From: Candidatus Harpocratesius repetitus
Lineage (GTDB): Archaea > Asgardarchaeota > Lokiarchaeia > Sigyniarchaeales > Promethearchaeaceae
NCBI GenBank assembly: GCA_021498095.1
Contig: JAIZWK010000001.1
Coordinates: 1,174,337 to 1,238,336, forward strand
Reading direction: 5' to 3'
Length of the DNA stretch: 64,000 bases
Positions 17,538-26,246 of this stretch are shown in pieces; positions within the stretch are counted from its first letter, which is position 1; every line of letters starts with the position of its first letter. The position numbers and the translations under genes were made by a program. The notes beneath the pieces were generated by a model that had not been told where the DNA came from, ran no database searches, and saw only the letters and a list, made by a program, of their open reading frames with translations.

Positions 17538-19310
17538 ATGCCTGTTAAATATCCCGTTCCATCTGATCGACCATTTTTTCATGGTAAATATTGGCCTATA
17601 GGCGTTCCTCATCAACTTGATATTGATTTTACAATCACCCTACCTGATATGCTAGAAAGTTCTGTTAAAAAATGGCCGGATGATCCTGTAATTTGGTTCT
17701 TAGATACATTTGTTTCTTATTCTCAGCTTAAAAATTACGTTGATTCGTTGAAAAAAGCCCTATTTAAGATTGGGGTTCGAAAAGGAGATGTTATTTCTTT
17801 GCTTTTACCAAACTGCATCCAATATGTGGTAAGTTATTATGCGATAACTTCCTTAGGCGCAGTTGTTTCTGGAATCAACCCTACCTATTTTCCATTAGAA
17901 GTTTTTCATCAACTCCAACTGACAGAATCACATAAAATAATTGTATTAGATTCTCTATTTGATGAAAAAATAAAACCATTCAGTTCTGAATGGGAATTTG
18001 ATTGGATAATTGAAACAAATATTGTTGATTTAGCTAAAGGTATGTCTAAAATTAAGAAAACTTTCGGAAAATGGCTGAAAAAAATTCCAACTGGAAAAGT
18101 TAATCATCCCAAGGTTTATTCATTCGTTAATTTGATGAAAGAATCTTCAGAATTCTCAGATGTTCCTTCAATTTTAATTAATGCTTCTGAAGATGTTGCT
18201 ACATTAATCATGACAGGTGGAACAACTGGAATTCCAAAAGCAGCAGAATTAACTCATGAAAATGTTGTCAGTAATGCAAAACAAGCGGGAATTTTCATTA
18301 CACAGCATTCAGATCCATCGGGAAATATACATTTAGGGCACCATTCAGGATTAATCGGAGTTATTCCGTTGTTTCATAGTTATGCTCATACTATCGTGAT
18401 GAATGCAGTTATAAGTGTGGGTGCTTGGATGATTCTTTTTCCCATTCCCCCTCCTGCAAAGGAACTTGTAAAAACACTTCATCGCTTACCAAATCTTAAT
18501 TATTTCGGTTATGCAGGTGTTGAGTTACTTTTTCAGCGAATAATTGACTTACCCGAAGAATTTCTAAGAAAATATCCCTTGGATAATCTATTAAAATTAA
18601 ATTTATCGGGAGCAGGACCCTTGCATTCATATGTTAGAAAACCCTTTGAAGCAAAAACAGGTACATTAATTACAGAAACATATGGATTAACCGAAGCATC
18701 ACCGGGAGTAAGTATTAATAATATTTATGGTCCTCGCGATATAGGAACAATTGGAACCCCTCTTCCTGGCACTGATTGGGAAATATTTCCTATTAACAAT
18801 TTTGAGCAAGGACCAATAAAAGAAATTGGGCCTGACTATTTTGGCGAAATATGTGTTTCTGGACCACAAATTATGAAAGGGTATTTTCGTAATCCTTCCC
18901 AAACTGCTGAAACAATTAAAATTTGGGATAAAAGACGTTGGTTGTTAACAGGAGATATTGGGTATATGGATGTAGAAGGTAGAATTATTATTTTAGATCG
19001 AAAGAAGCAGTTGATCAAAGTTGCAGGTCACCCGGTATTTCCGTCTGAAGTCGAAAATTTAATTGGTAAACATCCAGGTATATTAGAAGTGGCAGTTACA
19101 GGAGTCCCAGATAAAAAGACAGGAGAAGCGATTAAAGCATGGATTGTGCAAAAACAAGATTACCCTTTTGAATTATCTGCAGAATTGTTAAAAAAATGGT
19201 GTAAAGAGAATATAACTTCTTGGAAAGTTCCTAAATATTTTGAATTCATCTCAAATTTACCCAAGAATGCAATTGGCAAGATTCTCCGCCGTAAATTATC
19301 TTCTGAGTGA
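17538..19310 (+). CDS. AMP-forming acyl-CoA synthetase (long-chain fatty acid type)
   Basis: Activates a carboxylic acid to its CoA ester through an acyl-adenylate; 590 aa, complete. Core motifs: MTGGTTGIPKAAELTHENVV (P-loop-like, around 226), ETYGLTEASP, GEICVSGPQIMKGYFRNP, LTGDIGYMDVEGRI with the conserved Asp, and DRKKQLIKVAGHPVFPSEVE (hinge). The C-terminal catalytic Lys is in NAIGKILRRKL. The sequence resembles FadD-like long-chain enzymes. With the thiolase and two SDR proteins downstream it forms a plausible fatty-acyl-CoA module. Confidence 0.93.
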   Translation: MPVKYPVPSDRPFFHGKYWPIGVPHQLDIDFTITLPDMLESSVKKWPDDPVIWFLDTFVSYSQLKNYVDSLKKALFKIGVRKGDVISLLLPNCIQYVVSYYAITSLGAVVSGINPTYFPLEVFHQLQLTESHKIIVLDSLFDEKIKPFSSEWEFDWIIETNIVDLAKGMSKIKKTFGKWLKKIPTGKVNHPKVYSFVNLMKESSEFSDVPSILINASEDVATLIMTGGTTGIPKAAELTHENVVSNAKQAGIFITQHSDPSGNIHLGHHSGLIGVIPLFHSYAHTIVMNAVISVGAWMILFPIPPPAKELVKTLHRLPNLNYFGYAGVELLFQRIIDLPEEFLRKYPLDNLLKLNLSGAGPLHSYVRKPFEAKTGTLITETYGLTEASPGVSINNIYGPRDIGTIGTPLPGTDWEIFPINNFEQGPIKEIGPDYFGEICVSGPQIMKGYFRNPSQTAETIKIWDKRRWLLTGDIGYMDVEGRIIILDRKKQLIKVAGHPVFPSEVENLIGKHPGILEVAVTGVPDKKTGEAIKAWIVQKQDYPFELSAELLKKWCKENITSWKVPKYFEFISNLPKNAIGKILRRKLSSE

Positions 19311-19490
19311 AGATAGAAATATTAAGATTCTTTTTCATTTTTCTTTGTAAATTCATGAAAAATTTTAAAAAAAGCTTTTTTAACCATTACAATGAATCTT
19401 TTCTTCACCAATTCAAATTTGGGTAAATTTTTTGAAATTTATGCCCAGATTGAAAATTTTGGAAGAAATCAACAAAAATGTGATAATTCA

Positions 19491-20804
19491 ATGACACAAC
19501 TTAATAATGTCTACATTGTGGATTATGTTCGCACTCCTTTTTCACGATCTCGACCGAAAAGTCGAGAACGAAGTGCATTCAGCGAAATTCGTGCAGATCA
19601 ATTGGTGGGATATACACTTCGGAATATGTTTGAGCAACGTATGAAAGATAAAGTAGCTCCTGAAGATGTTTCGGAGTTTGGATACGGTTGCTCTTTTCCA
19701 GTTGGAACAAATTGGCCTTATGCTGCACGCAATGCTTGGTTTTCAGGAAATATGCCTCCAAGTGTGCCTTCTCTTTTCTTTGATCGTGCTTGTGGTTCAG
19801 CTATGTCAGCTATGCATCATGGTATTCTATCAATTCAGACTGGTGATAATGATATCTTTGTGGCTTCAGGAGCTGAACATATGTTTATGGAGCCTATGGA
19901 TCCAACGCTACAGAAAAACATGGTTGCGCCAAAACATTTGATTATAAAAAGTGAAGGAAATTTCTGGTATCGGGATGATATTGATATCATGACTGGCATG
20001 AGCATGGTTCAAACTGCTCAAAAATTATTTGAATATGAATGTGATCATATTTCAATTGAAGATATGGCTAAATTTGGAGTAACCAGTCATAATTGGGCTG
20101 AAAAAGCACTAGATGAAGGCTATTTCAAAGGTGAAATCGTACCTGTTCTAGGACACAAAGAAGGAAATTTGGAAGAAGAATGGCTTGTTGATCACGATTT
20201 GGCGATTCGAAGAGGTGCCACCCTTGAAAAGACTCTTTCATTACCTGCAGTAAGTACTCCTGGTTATATGGGAGGATATAAGCATAAACGATTCAAACGT
20301 AAAGAATACAAGGAACGTTTTGGTACCAAGAGTGGTGTTATTACTCCCGGAAATTCTTCTCCCTTAAATGCTGGAGCAGCAACTATGATGCTTGCTTCAG
20401 AAGAAGCGGTGAAAAAGCATGGATTGGAACCCATAGCTCGTATTGTTTCCATGGGGTGGGCAGGTGTAGATCCTTCGGTAATGGGTCGTGGACCAGTTCC
20501 AGCCACAGAAATGGCTTTGAAAAAGGCTGGTTTAAAAGCAGAAGATATTGATTATTGGGAAATTAATGAAGCATTTGCAGTAGTTGTATTAAATGCTATG
20601 CATCACTTCAATATTCCAAGAGAAAAGGTAAATGTAAAAGGTGGAGCAATTGCAATTGGTCATCCTCTGGGCGCAAGCGGAGTAAGGCTTCCTGGAACAT
20701 TAGCGCGTATTCTTAGAGAAAAGAAAGCAAAATATGGTGTTGCTACTTTGTGTTGTGGCAGTGGACAAGGTGTTACCACCATAATTGAAAATCCTGATGC
20801 TTAA
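19491..20804 (+). CDS. Thiolase family acetyl-CoA acyltransferase
   Basis: An ATG at 19392 exists, but the family starts at ATG 19491 (MTQLNNVYIVDYVRTPFSR), giving 437 aa. Nucleophile Cys is in DRACGSAMSAM (near residue 101). The second half has EINEAFAVVV, GGAIAIGHPLGASGVRL (catalytic His) and the second Cys in TLCCGSGQGV. This is a degradative or biosynthetic thiolase (FadA/AtoB), not the SCP2-type, because the His and second Cys motifs are complete. It probably cleaves or condenses 3-ketoacyl-CoA, next to an acyl-CoA synthetase and reductases. Confidence 0.94.
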   Translation: MTQLNNVYIVDYVRTPFSRSRPKSRERSAFSEIRADQLVGYTLRNMFEQRMKDKVAPEDVSEFGYGCSFPVGTNWPYAARNAWFSGNMPPSVPSLFFDRACGSAMSAMHHGILSIQTGDNDIFVASGAEHMFMEPMDPTLQKNMVAPKHLIIKSEGNFWYRDDIDIMTGMSMVQTAQKLFEYECDHISIEDMAKFGVTSHNWAEKALDEGYFKGEIVPVLGHKEGNLEEEWLVDHDLAIRRGATLEKTLSLPAVSTPGYMGGYKHKRFKRKEYKERFGTKSGVITPGNSSPLNAGAATMMLASEEAVKKHGLEPIARIVSMGWAGVDPSVMGRGPVPATEMALKKAGLKAEDIDYWEINEAFAVVVLNAMHHFNIPREKVNVKGGAIAIGHPLGASGVRLPGTLARILREKKAKYGVATLCCGSGQGVTTIIENPDA

Positions 20805-20987
20805 TAGATATAAGAATATTATTTTGGTTGAATTCACCCTTTTTGTTTAAAACATTATTTTTTTTTTTTATAAAAGAAAGAGTTCTTGAAAAACAAAAAA
20901 TGTGATAAAAAGGATGATATAAAAACTTACAAATAAAAATGGTATAATAACAATTAAATCTTCAATTTTAAATGTTTTTTAGGAGTT

Positions 20988-21857
20988 GTGATGAATATGG
21001 GAAAATTTAATGGAAAAATCGCCTTAATTGGTGGAAATCTGGGAAAAATTAAAAAAGATAAATTTAAGATTGGATTGGGTGGTGTAATTGCCAAACAACT
21101 CCAAGATGAAGGAGCACAAGTTTGTTTAGTTGACCTTGATTTTGCGGTAACTCAAGCTTGTGTTTCTAGTTTAGGTGGTTCTGCAAAAGCCTATGATTGT
21201 GATCTATTAAAAGATCGCTCATATGAAACTGAAGAATATGTTGATGAACGAGGAAGAACGAAAACAAGGGTTATTTGGAAAGATAATCCTGCATTGACCA
21301 TGGTTAATCAAATTGTTGATGAATTTGGAAGACTCGATATTCTTATTACAAATTTTGATAAATTTGAACGAGTACGATTGGATGCAAGCGATAATGCACT
21401 ATTTGATGAGCTACGTGATAAAAATATAACTCCTACCTTCCATCTACTTGCAGCTGTTCGAGAACAATTTTCAACTCAAACTAAAACTCAAGGAACTTAT
21501 GCAAAGGTAGTTATGCTAACATGCATGGTCGGGAAAGCAGGTATGAGTCTGGGTGCTCTGTATTCTGGATTTAAAGCAGCTATTATTGGGTTAACGAAAA
21601 GTATGGCTCGAGAATTCGGACGTTTTGCAAATGTAAATGCTGTTGCATTTGGTCCCCTTGCAGAGAAGAAAATGCAAGGTCCCAAAGAAAAAACTAAAGA
21701 TGGGTTTATGGTTACTCAAACTGATATGTCAAAACAACCAATTACCTTTGAAAAGGTGGCACCTTTAGTATGCTTCTTAGCATCTGATGATGCAATTGCA
21801 ATCTCTGGTCAAATTATTAGTGTTGATGGGGGATTATGGTTGAAATTGGAGCAATAG
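20988..21857 (+). CDS. Divergent short-chain dehydrogenase/reductase (SDR)
   Basis: 289 aa. The SDR fold is recognisable from VCLVDLDFAVTQ, LDILITNFDKF (in place of NNAG), YSGFKAAIIGLTKSMAREFGRF with the YxxxK catalytic pair, and SGQIISVDGG at the end. The dinucleotide loop is unusual: the standard TGxxxGIG is replaced by GGNLGKIKKDKFKIGLG, with an insertion, and a charged insert (YVDERGRTKTRV) follows strand 3. The catalytic Ser position reads LTCMVG. It resembles the keto-reductase half fused to other domains in multifunctional enzymes. Its stop codon overlaps the Shine-Dalgarno of the next SDR gene, so they probably work as a pair. Confidence 0.8.
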   Translation: MMNMGKFNGKIALIGGNLGKIKKDKFKIGLGGVIAKQLQDEGAQVCLVDLDFAVTQACVSSLGGSAKAYDCDLLKDRSYETEEYVDERGRTKTRVIWKDNPALTMVNQIVDEFGRLDILITNFDKFERVRLDASDNALFDELRDKNITPTFHLLAAVREQFSTQTKTQGTYAKVVMLTCMVGKAGMSLGALYSGFKAAIIGLTKSMAREFGRFANVNAVAFGPLAEKKMQGPKEKTKDGFMVTQTDMSKQPITFEKVAPLVCFLASDDAIAISGQIISVDGGLWLKLEQ

Positions 21858-21861
21858 GAGG
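21856..21861 (+). promoter_or_regulatory. Strong Shine-Dalgarno AGGAGG for the second SDR gene
   Basis: AGGAGG overlaps the TAG stop of the first SDR gene and lies 8 nt before ATG 21870. It is one of the best matches to the anti-SD in the window and supports coupled translation of the two SDR genes. Confidence 0.7.
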
Positions 21862-21869
21862 AAATCAAA

Positions 21870-22661
21870 ATGAAAGAATTATTAAAAGATAAAGTTGCGA
21901 TTATTACTGGTTCAGGACGGGGTATTGGCAAAGGCATTGCGACCTTCTTTGTAGAACAAGGTGCTAAAGTTGTCATTAATGATATCGATCCTGCCCCGTG
22001 CAACGAAACAGCTGAAGAATTACGCGCTATGGGCGGTGATGTATTAGCAAGCCCATGTGATGTCACAAATAAAGAACAAGTAGAAAAAATGGTTGCTGAT
22101 ACCATTGCTAAGTTCGGAAAAATCGATATATTGGTAAACAATGCTGGTACCTCTCGGGATGCCTTAATTCACAAAATGGATGATAAACTATTGCGATTCA
22201 TCATTGATGTCAATTTAAAGGGTACCCATGTTTGTACTCAAGCAGTTATGCCTGAATTTATTAAAGAAGAGCGCAAGGATGAATTTAAGAAAATTATCAA
22301 TTTTGCTTCCACAACAGGCGTTTCGGGAAATATCGGACAAGCGAACTATGCTATTGCCAAAGGAGGTATTATCGGCTATACCAAAGCTGTTGCCCGTGAA
22401 TTTGCTCGATATCGCGTTTGTGTGAATGCTGTTGCACCAGGCTTCATTGAAACACGGATGACTCAAGAAAAGAAGCCAGGTATGAAATTAGGGCTTCCAC
22501 CTGCTATTCGAAGTATTGCAATTAATGCCATTCCATTTTCACGTAATAAAATTGGTGGGCGCCCAATCGATATTGCCAGAATTGTAGCATTTTATAGTTC
22601 TGATCTCTCAAATTGGGTTACCGGCCAATTAATATTAGGCGATGGTGGCGCGTTTATATAG
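21870..22661 (+). CDS. SDR family oxidoreductase (FabG-like 3-oxoacyl reductase)
   Basis: 263 aa classical SDR. NAD(P) loop ITGSGRGIGKGIATFF, acidic residue in VVINDIDP (suggesting NAD rather than NADP preference), LVNNAGTSRDALI, catalytic NFASTTGVSG and YAIAKGGIIGYTKAVAREF, then VNAVAPGFIETRMT and TGQLILGDGGAFI. All SDR active-site residues are intact. It is most like FabG/PhaB 3-ketoacyl reductases, fitting the thiolase and acyl-CoA synthetase upstream; direction of the pathway (beta-oxidation or synthesis) is not determined by sequence. Confidence 0.9.
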   Translation: MKELLKDKVAIITGSGRGIGKGIATFFVEQGAKVVINDIDPAPCNETAEELRAMGGDVLASPCDVTNKEQVEKMVADTIAKFGKIDILVNNAGTSRDALIHKMDDKLLRFIIDVNLKGTHVCTQAVMPEFIKEERKDEFKKIINFASTTGVSGNIGQANYAIAKGGIIGYTKAVAREFARYRVCVNAVAPGFIETRMTQEKKPGMKLGLPPAIRSIAINAIPFSRNKIGGRPIDIARIVAFYSSDLSNWVTGQLILGDGGAFI

Positions 22662-22748
22662 AAATATGTAAAAATTCTATTATTGATCATTTGATAACTC
22701 GATAACCCAAATTTTTTTCACTTTATTTTCATTATATTGAATATTATT

Positions 22749-23483
22749 ATGGGATTAATTTTGAAATTCCGTTCAAATCAACAAGATCAATGGAATATCT
22801 TCTATCGGCATATTTTTGATGTTTTTCGGGAAGGAAAGATGATTGCTTTTCCATGGGGGAAAGCGGGATATGGTTTAGCTGGAGACCCAAGTAATCCAAG
22901 TATTTTACAGATATATTGGGATTTATATGGCGAAAATTTCGTTGAAAATGTAATATTTATCGGAGATTCAATCAAAACCTTGTCTCAATGGGGATTATTA
23001 AGCGATCTTGCCATTAAAGTTGCTGAATTATATTGGCCAGGGGATCTCGTGATACATGTCCCCTTTATCCATTTAGAAGAAAATCCTTTGCAAGAACAAA
23101 TTTTCTCTGCCAATCCAGAATTAGAAACAAGTCTTTTACAGCGATCGGTCTATCTTTTAGTTCCACGGCATCCTGTTGCTCAAAATTTCTTTTCTTATCT
23201 AATTGATCATGGATATCCTCCTCTATTAATGGGAAATTTTGCCGCTATTTCATCCAATTTCAATGCGCAAGATGCGGTTACTGTGATGAATGAATTCGGT
23301 AATGAGTACTTAGGAGTTGTTGCTGATGCAGGTCGTTTGCAGAAAAGTAAAAAAGTGTATCCTGCCACTCAAGTGGCGATATTCGATGAAGATTTCCTCC
23401 AAATTGAGATAGAAGGGTTGATTTCTGAAGCAAATATATTTGATTCCTTTCCTAATTTAAATTTGGAAAAAGATGAATTCTAA
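22749..23483 (+). CDS. Divergent Sua5/YrdC-family protein
   Basis: 244 aa from ATG 22749 (a TTG lies 12 nt before). The order of blocks follows the YrdC/Sua5 threonylcarbamoyl-AMP synthase fold: GKMIAFPWGKAGYGLAGDP (family: PTDTVYGLG), WPGDLVIHVP (WPGPLT), VPRHPVAQNFF, ISSNFNAQDAVT (SAN motif) and VVADAGR. However, the KxR motif that binds threonine and ATP, expected after IYxxK, reads LQIYWDLYGENF with no Lys-x-Arg, and the TVYGL Thr is lost. It may be a catalytically altered paralogue. It is followed after 6 nt by a tRNA-binding THUMP protein, so a tRNA-related role is reasonable. Confidence 0.65.
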   Translation: MGLILKFRSNQQDQWNIFYRHIFDVFREGKMIAFPWGKAGYGLAGDPSNPSILQIYWDLYGENFVENVIFIGDSIKTLSQWGLLSDLAIKVAELYWPGDLVIHVPFIHLEENPLQEQIFSANPELETSLLQRSVYLLVPRHPVAQNFFSYLIDHGYPPLLMGNFAAISSNFNAQDAVTVMNEFGNEYLGVVADAGRLQKSKKVYPATQVAIFDEDFLQIEIEGLISEANIFDSFPNLNLEKDEF

Positions 23484-23489
23484 TTTGAG

Positions 23490-24077
23490 ATGAACAGAAT
23501 AATGCAAAAATTCAATTTATTAGTTTCAACTGCTCGTGAATTTGAGGAACAAGCCAAAACCGAACTATGGTTCAATTTAATGTCGCTTGGCGATCCCAAT
23601 CCAATTATTTACAAATCCAATTTTCAAGGTCTAATTTTAGGATATACAAATCTTCCCCCTCGACGTTTAATTTATTATCTGCGTGATGTGATTACTTCTA
23701 AGGATGTGAATTATATTCAATTCATTCAAAAAATTTATCCAATCGACCTTGTTACGGCAACAGAATTACCCGTAATTAAAGAAGCGGTCTTAGAATTAAT
23801 CGCAGAATCTCAAATTTGTCATGTTCCAACATCAAAATTTCGTATTACCGTTAGAAAACGTAATTCGCCTTTACGACCTGAAGATATTATTAATTCTATC
23901 GCACCTCTTATTTCTAATCCAGTTGATTTGAAAAATTTTGATTGGAACTTGCAATTTGAGATCCTAGGCAAACAAACTGGTATTGCAATACTCTCAAAGG
24001 ACGACATCTTCAAGCCAATCAGTGAGCGAAGAGATCTTTTATATGTAAATGATAGTACATGGATGGATGAAATGTAA
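23490..24077 (+). CDS. THUMP-domain protein (Tan1/THUMPD1-like)
   Basis: 195 aa. The opening FNLLVSTAREFEEQAKTEL is typical of Tan1/THUMPD1 proteins, and the C-terminal half is a THUMP domain (KFRITVRKRNSPLRPEDII, then FEILGKQTGIAILSKDDIF). In eukaryotes Tan1 binds tRNA as adaptor for N4-acetylcytidine formation by the NAT10/Kre33/TmcA family. No catalytic domain is present here, so it is presumably an RNA-binding adaptor. It probably forms an operon with the YrdC-like gene. Confidence 0.82.
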   Translation: MNRIMQKFNLLVSTAREFEEQAKTELWFNLMSLGDPNPIIYKSNFQGLILGYTNLPPRRLIYYLRDVITSKDVNYIQFIQKIYPIDLVTATELPVIKEAVLELIAESQICHVPTSKFRITVRKRNSPLRPEDIINSIAPLISNPVDLKNFDWNLQFEILGKQTGIAILSKDDIFKPISERRDLLYVNDSTWMDEM

Positions 24078-24192
24078 GCTGCGATTTTTTAACTATTTGT
24101 TTGCTTTTTTTTCTGAATTCGAGGATACTAAATTAAACTTCAATTAAAATCAAATTTATTCTTGTTTTTCTAAATTATTATTTTTAAAGAAT

Positions 24193-24321
24193 GAGTGGCC
24201 CCGCACAGAAGCGGATCAAACTGATCCGTAAAAGTAGATACCTCCGAAGGAGGTGAAATCAAGTCCGACCTTTAAAGCCGGACATCCAAAAAGACAAAAT
24301 AAATTCCGTGCGGCAGCCATA
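24193..24321 (+). ncRNA. Candidate structured RNA with long closing stem and three hairpins
   Basis: A GC-rich block stands out in an AT-rich 506-nt gap. Ends pair: GTGGC with GCCAT and CCGCAC (24201-24206) with GTGCGG (24307-24312), extended by GAA/TTC. Inside are three hairpins: CGGATC/GATCCG (loop AAACT), ACCTCC/GGAGGT (loop GAA) and GTCCG/CGGAC. I could not match it to 5S rRNA, SRP RNA, RNase P RNA, tRNA or a known riboswitch. It lies 260 nt before the phosphofructokinase gene, which is far for a riboswitch, so a separate small RNA is likelier. Strand is not proven; plus is assumed. Confidence 0.6.
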
Positions 24322-24583
24322 TTTGTGTTTTATTTTTTCAATTCTTTATTTTGGCGACTTGCATTCAATAAAGTGACTCAAGTCTAAATAGTTTAAAGTA
24401 ATTTCATCTAATAAAATTTTGGCGAAAGAAGAATTAGTTCTAGAGTATCATAAATTTTTCCTTTAAATAAAAATGCAGAAAAATTCAAATAAAATATAGG
24501 TAAATTAAATTTATATTTACGGAACAACAGCACTATATGTTAATAATTTGATTGAATTTGTATAAAGAAGAGATGTAAGAATA

Positions 24584-25831
24584 ATGGAAAAAAGAAATAA
24601 TAATAATCGATTGCGTGTTGGGATTCTCACTGGTGGTGGAGATTGTCCTGGTTTAAATGCAGTGATTTACGGTGCTTTACTCCGTGCATCTGAGGAATCT
24701 TCAAAGCAAGTTGAAGTAGTAGGAATTATTAAGGGCTGGAAAGTGTTTAATTTTCCAAAATCAGAATTGACTAAAGAATTAGTTGATCATTATACTCAAG
24801 TGCTTGATATTGGAGAATTGGATGATCTTCACACCAAAGGTGGCACAATGTTGTATACATCGCGCACAAATCCTTTTAAAGCAGTTGCAAAGCTTAAAGA
24901 TCCCCAAGAAAGGGAACAATTAACAAAAAAAATCGGGGAAGATTTAGCTTCCAAATTCCAAGATTTGAATATAGATGCGTTAATTGCAGTTGGTGGTGAT
25001 GATACTTGTGGAGTGGCTGCAGCAATGTATAAATATGGTGGTGCGCATATTGTGGCTTGTCCTAAAACAATTGATAATGATTTAGCAGGGACTGATTTTA
25101 CTTTTGGTTTTTTCAGCGGAGCCCAATTAGCGAGTAATACTTTAGATAACCTTACTACTACAGCGCATTCTCATCAGAGAATTTTTGTGGTAGAAGTAAT
25201 GGGTCGCGATGCAGGTTGGTTAACATTATATTCCGGCCTTTCAAGTGGGGCTGATATTATTCTATTACCCGAAGTTCCTTTTGATTTTGAACATGATGTT
25301 GTAGATGTATTGAAGAAACGGGCGAACGCAGGTTATAAATTTCATATTATTGCATGTTCAGAGGGAGCCTATCCTAATCCTGAATCATTAGAGCGAGATT
25401 TTACCACGATAAGTCAAAAAGATATTGAAGCATTACCAAAAGATAGTTTTGGAAATCCTATTTTATCAAAATTGAATATGGCTAGCAAAATTGAAAAAGA
25501 ATTGCAGAAACGCGAAGATATTAAACAGTATTTTAATGAAAGACATGCACATTATGAAATTCGATCTGTAGTTTTAGGACATACAATGAGATCTGGCACT
25601 CCAAATGTATATGATCGCGTTTTAGGTTTACGCTATGGGTATCACGCTATGGATTACGTAATCCAGGGCCAATTTGGAAAGATGACTTCGTTACAAGGGA
25701 CTGAAATAGAACCGGTAGATATTGTAGAAGGATCTAAGAAACGTTTGATTCCTCTTGATTCAGATTTGTTGAAAATTAAAGAAGCTATGATTTCGGTGAA
25801 ACACAAAAGCAAAGAAAAATTGTTCAAGTAA
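24584..25831 (+). CDS. 6-phosphofructokinase, probably pyrophosphate-dependent
   Basis: 415 aa, PfkA superfamily: ILTGGGDCPGLNAVI phosphate loop, KTIDND catalytic base region, VEVMGRDAGWL, LPEVPF and RSVVLGHTMRSGTPN (sugar-phosphate site). The two positions that separate donors are Asp140 in GGDDT and Lys161 in PKTIDND; ATP enzymes have Gly at both, PPi-dependent enzymes have Asp and Lys. By that established rule this is a PPi-type, reversible enzyme. Monocistronic, followed by the dispersed repeat. Confidence 0.92.
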   Translation: MEKRNNNNRLRVGILTGGGDCPGLNAVIYGALLRASEESSKQVEVVGIIKGWKVFNFPKSELTKELVDHYTQVLDIGELDDLHTKGGTMLYTSRTNPFKAVAKLKDPQEREQLTKKIGEDLASKFQDLNIDALIAVGGDDTCGVAAAMYKYGGAHIVACPKTIDNDLAGTDFTFGFFSGAQLASNTLDNLTTTAHSHQRIFVVEVMGRDAGWLTLYSGLSSGADIILLPEVPFDFEHDVVDVLKKRANAGYKFHIIACSEGAYPNPESLERDFTTISQKDIEALPKDSFGNPILSKLNMASKIEKELQKREDIKQYFNERHAHYEIRSVVLGHTMRSGTPNVYDRVLGLRYGYHAMDYVIQGQFGKMTSLQGTEIEPVDIVEGSKKRLIPLDSDLLKIKEAMISVKHKSKEKLFK

Positions 25832-25844
25832 GATGTCGTATCTG

Positions 25845-26170
25845 TTTAGTATTCTTTTTTTTTCTAAATTTTATATATTAGAGGTTATAGCAGAATTCAA
25901 AGAATTGAAGGAAATCCGAAAATCTTCTCTAAATTTTCCACAATCCCCAAATCTATCCTAATTTTAAATTTGTCGAAAGATAGTTAAAGAAAAAAAATAA
26001 GATTAAGTCAATAATTCAAAGAAAAATGATAAAAATATGAAATTATTAATCGAATTTAAGATTGTAAAAATACCGACTCAAATAATAATTGGATGCATGG
26101 AAGTATTGTCATGAAAATTGGCTCAAAAGATAGATTTTGATTAAATTAAAAAAAATTACTAAAGCCTCAT
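25845..26170 (+). repeat. Dispersed noncoding repeat, copy A
   Basis: About 325 nt between the phosphofructokinase stop and the end of the zinc-binding-protein gene. It aligns along its whole length, by eye near 70-75 % identity with a few indels, to copy B at 44712-45040 in the same orientation. Best blocks: GAGGTTATAG, AATTGAAGGA, AAAGAAAAATGAT and TTGGATG followed by TGGAAGTATT. Neither copy has a conserved open frame. Short stems are kept in both: AATAC (26069-26073) with GTATT (26103-26107) and AATC (26048-26051) with GATT (26060-26063). It may be an RNA gene family or an old miniature mobile element. Confidence 0.75.
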
Positions 26171-26246
26171 TAATAAAAGGAAAAATTAGGAGAAATTAGA
26201 GAAAATTAGAAAAAATTTGATTCTTTTTTAGCTATTTTCAAGAGAT

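Noticed and set aside
24193..24321. Identification of the structured block as 5S rRNA, SRP RNA, tRNA or RNase P RNA
   Set aside because: Conserved sequences of those RNAs (for example the 5S CGAAC loop, the SRP GGUCAGG region, the tRNA T-loop) are absent.
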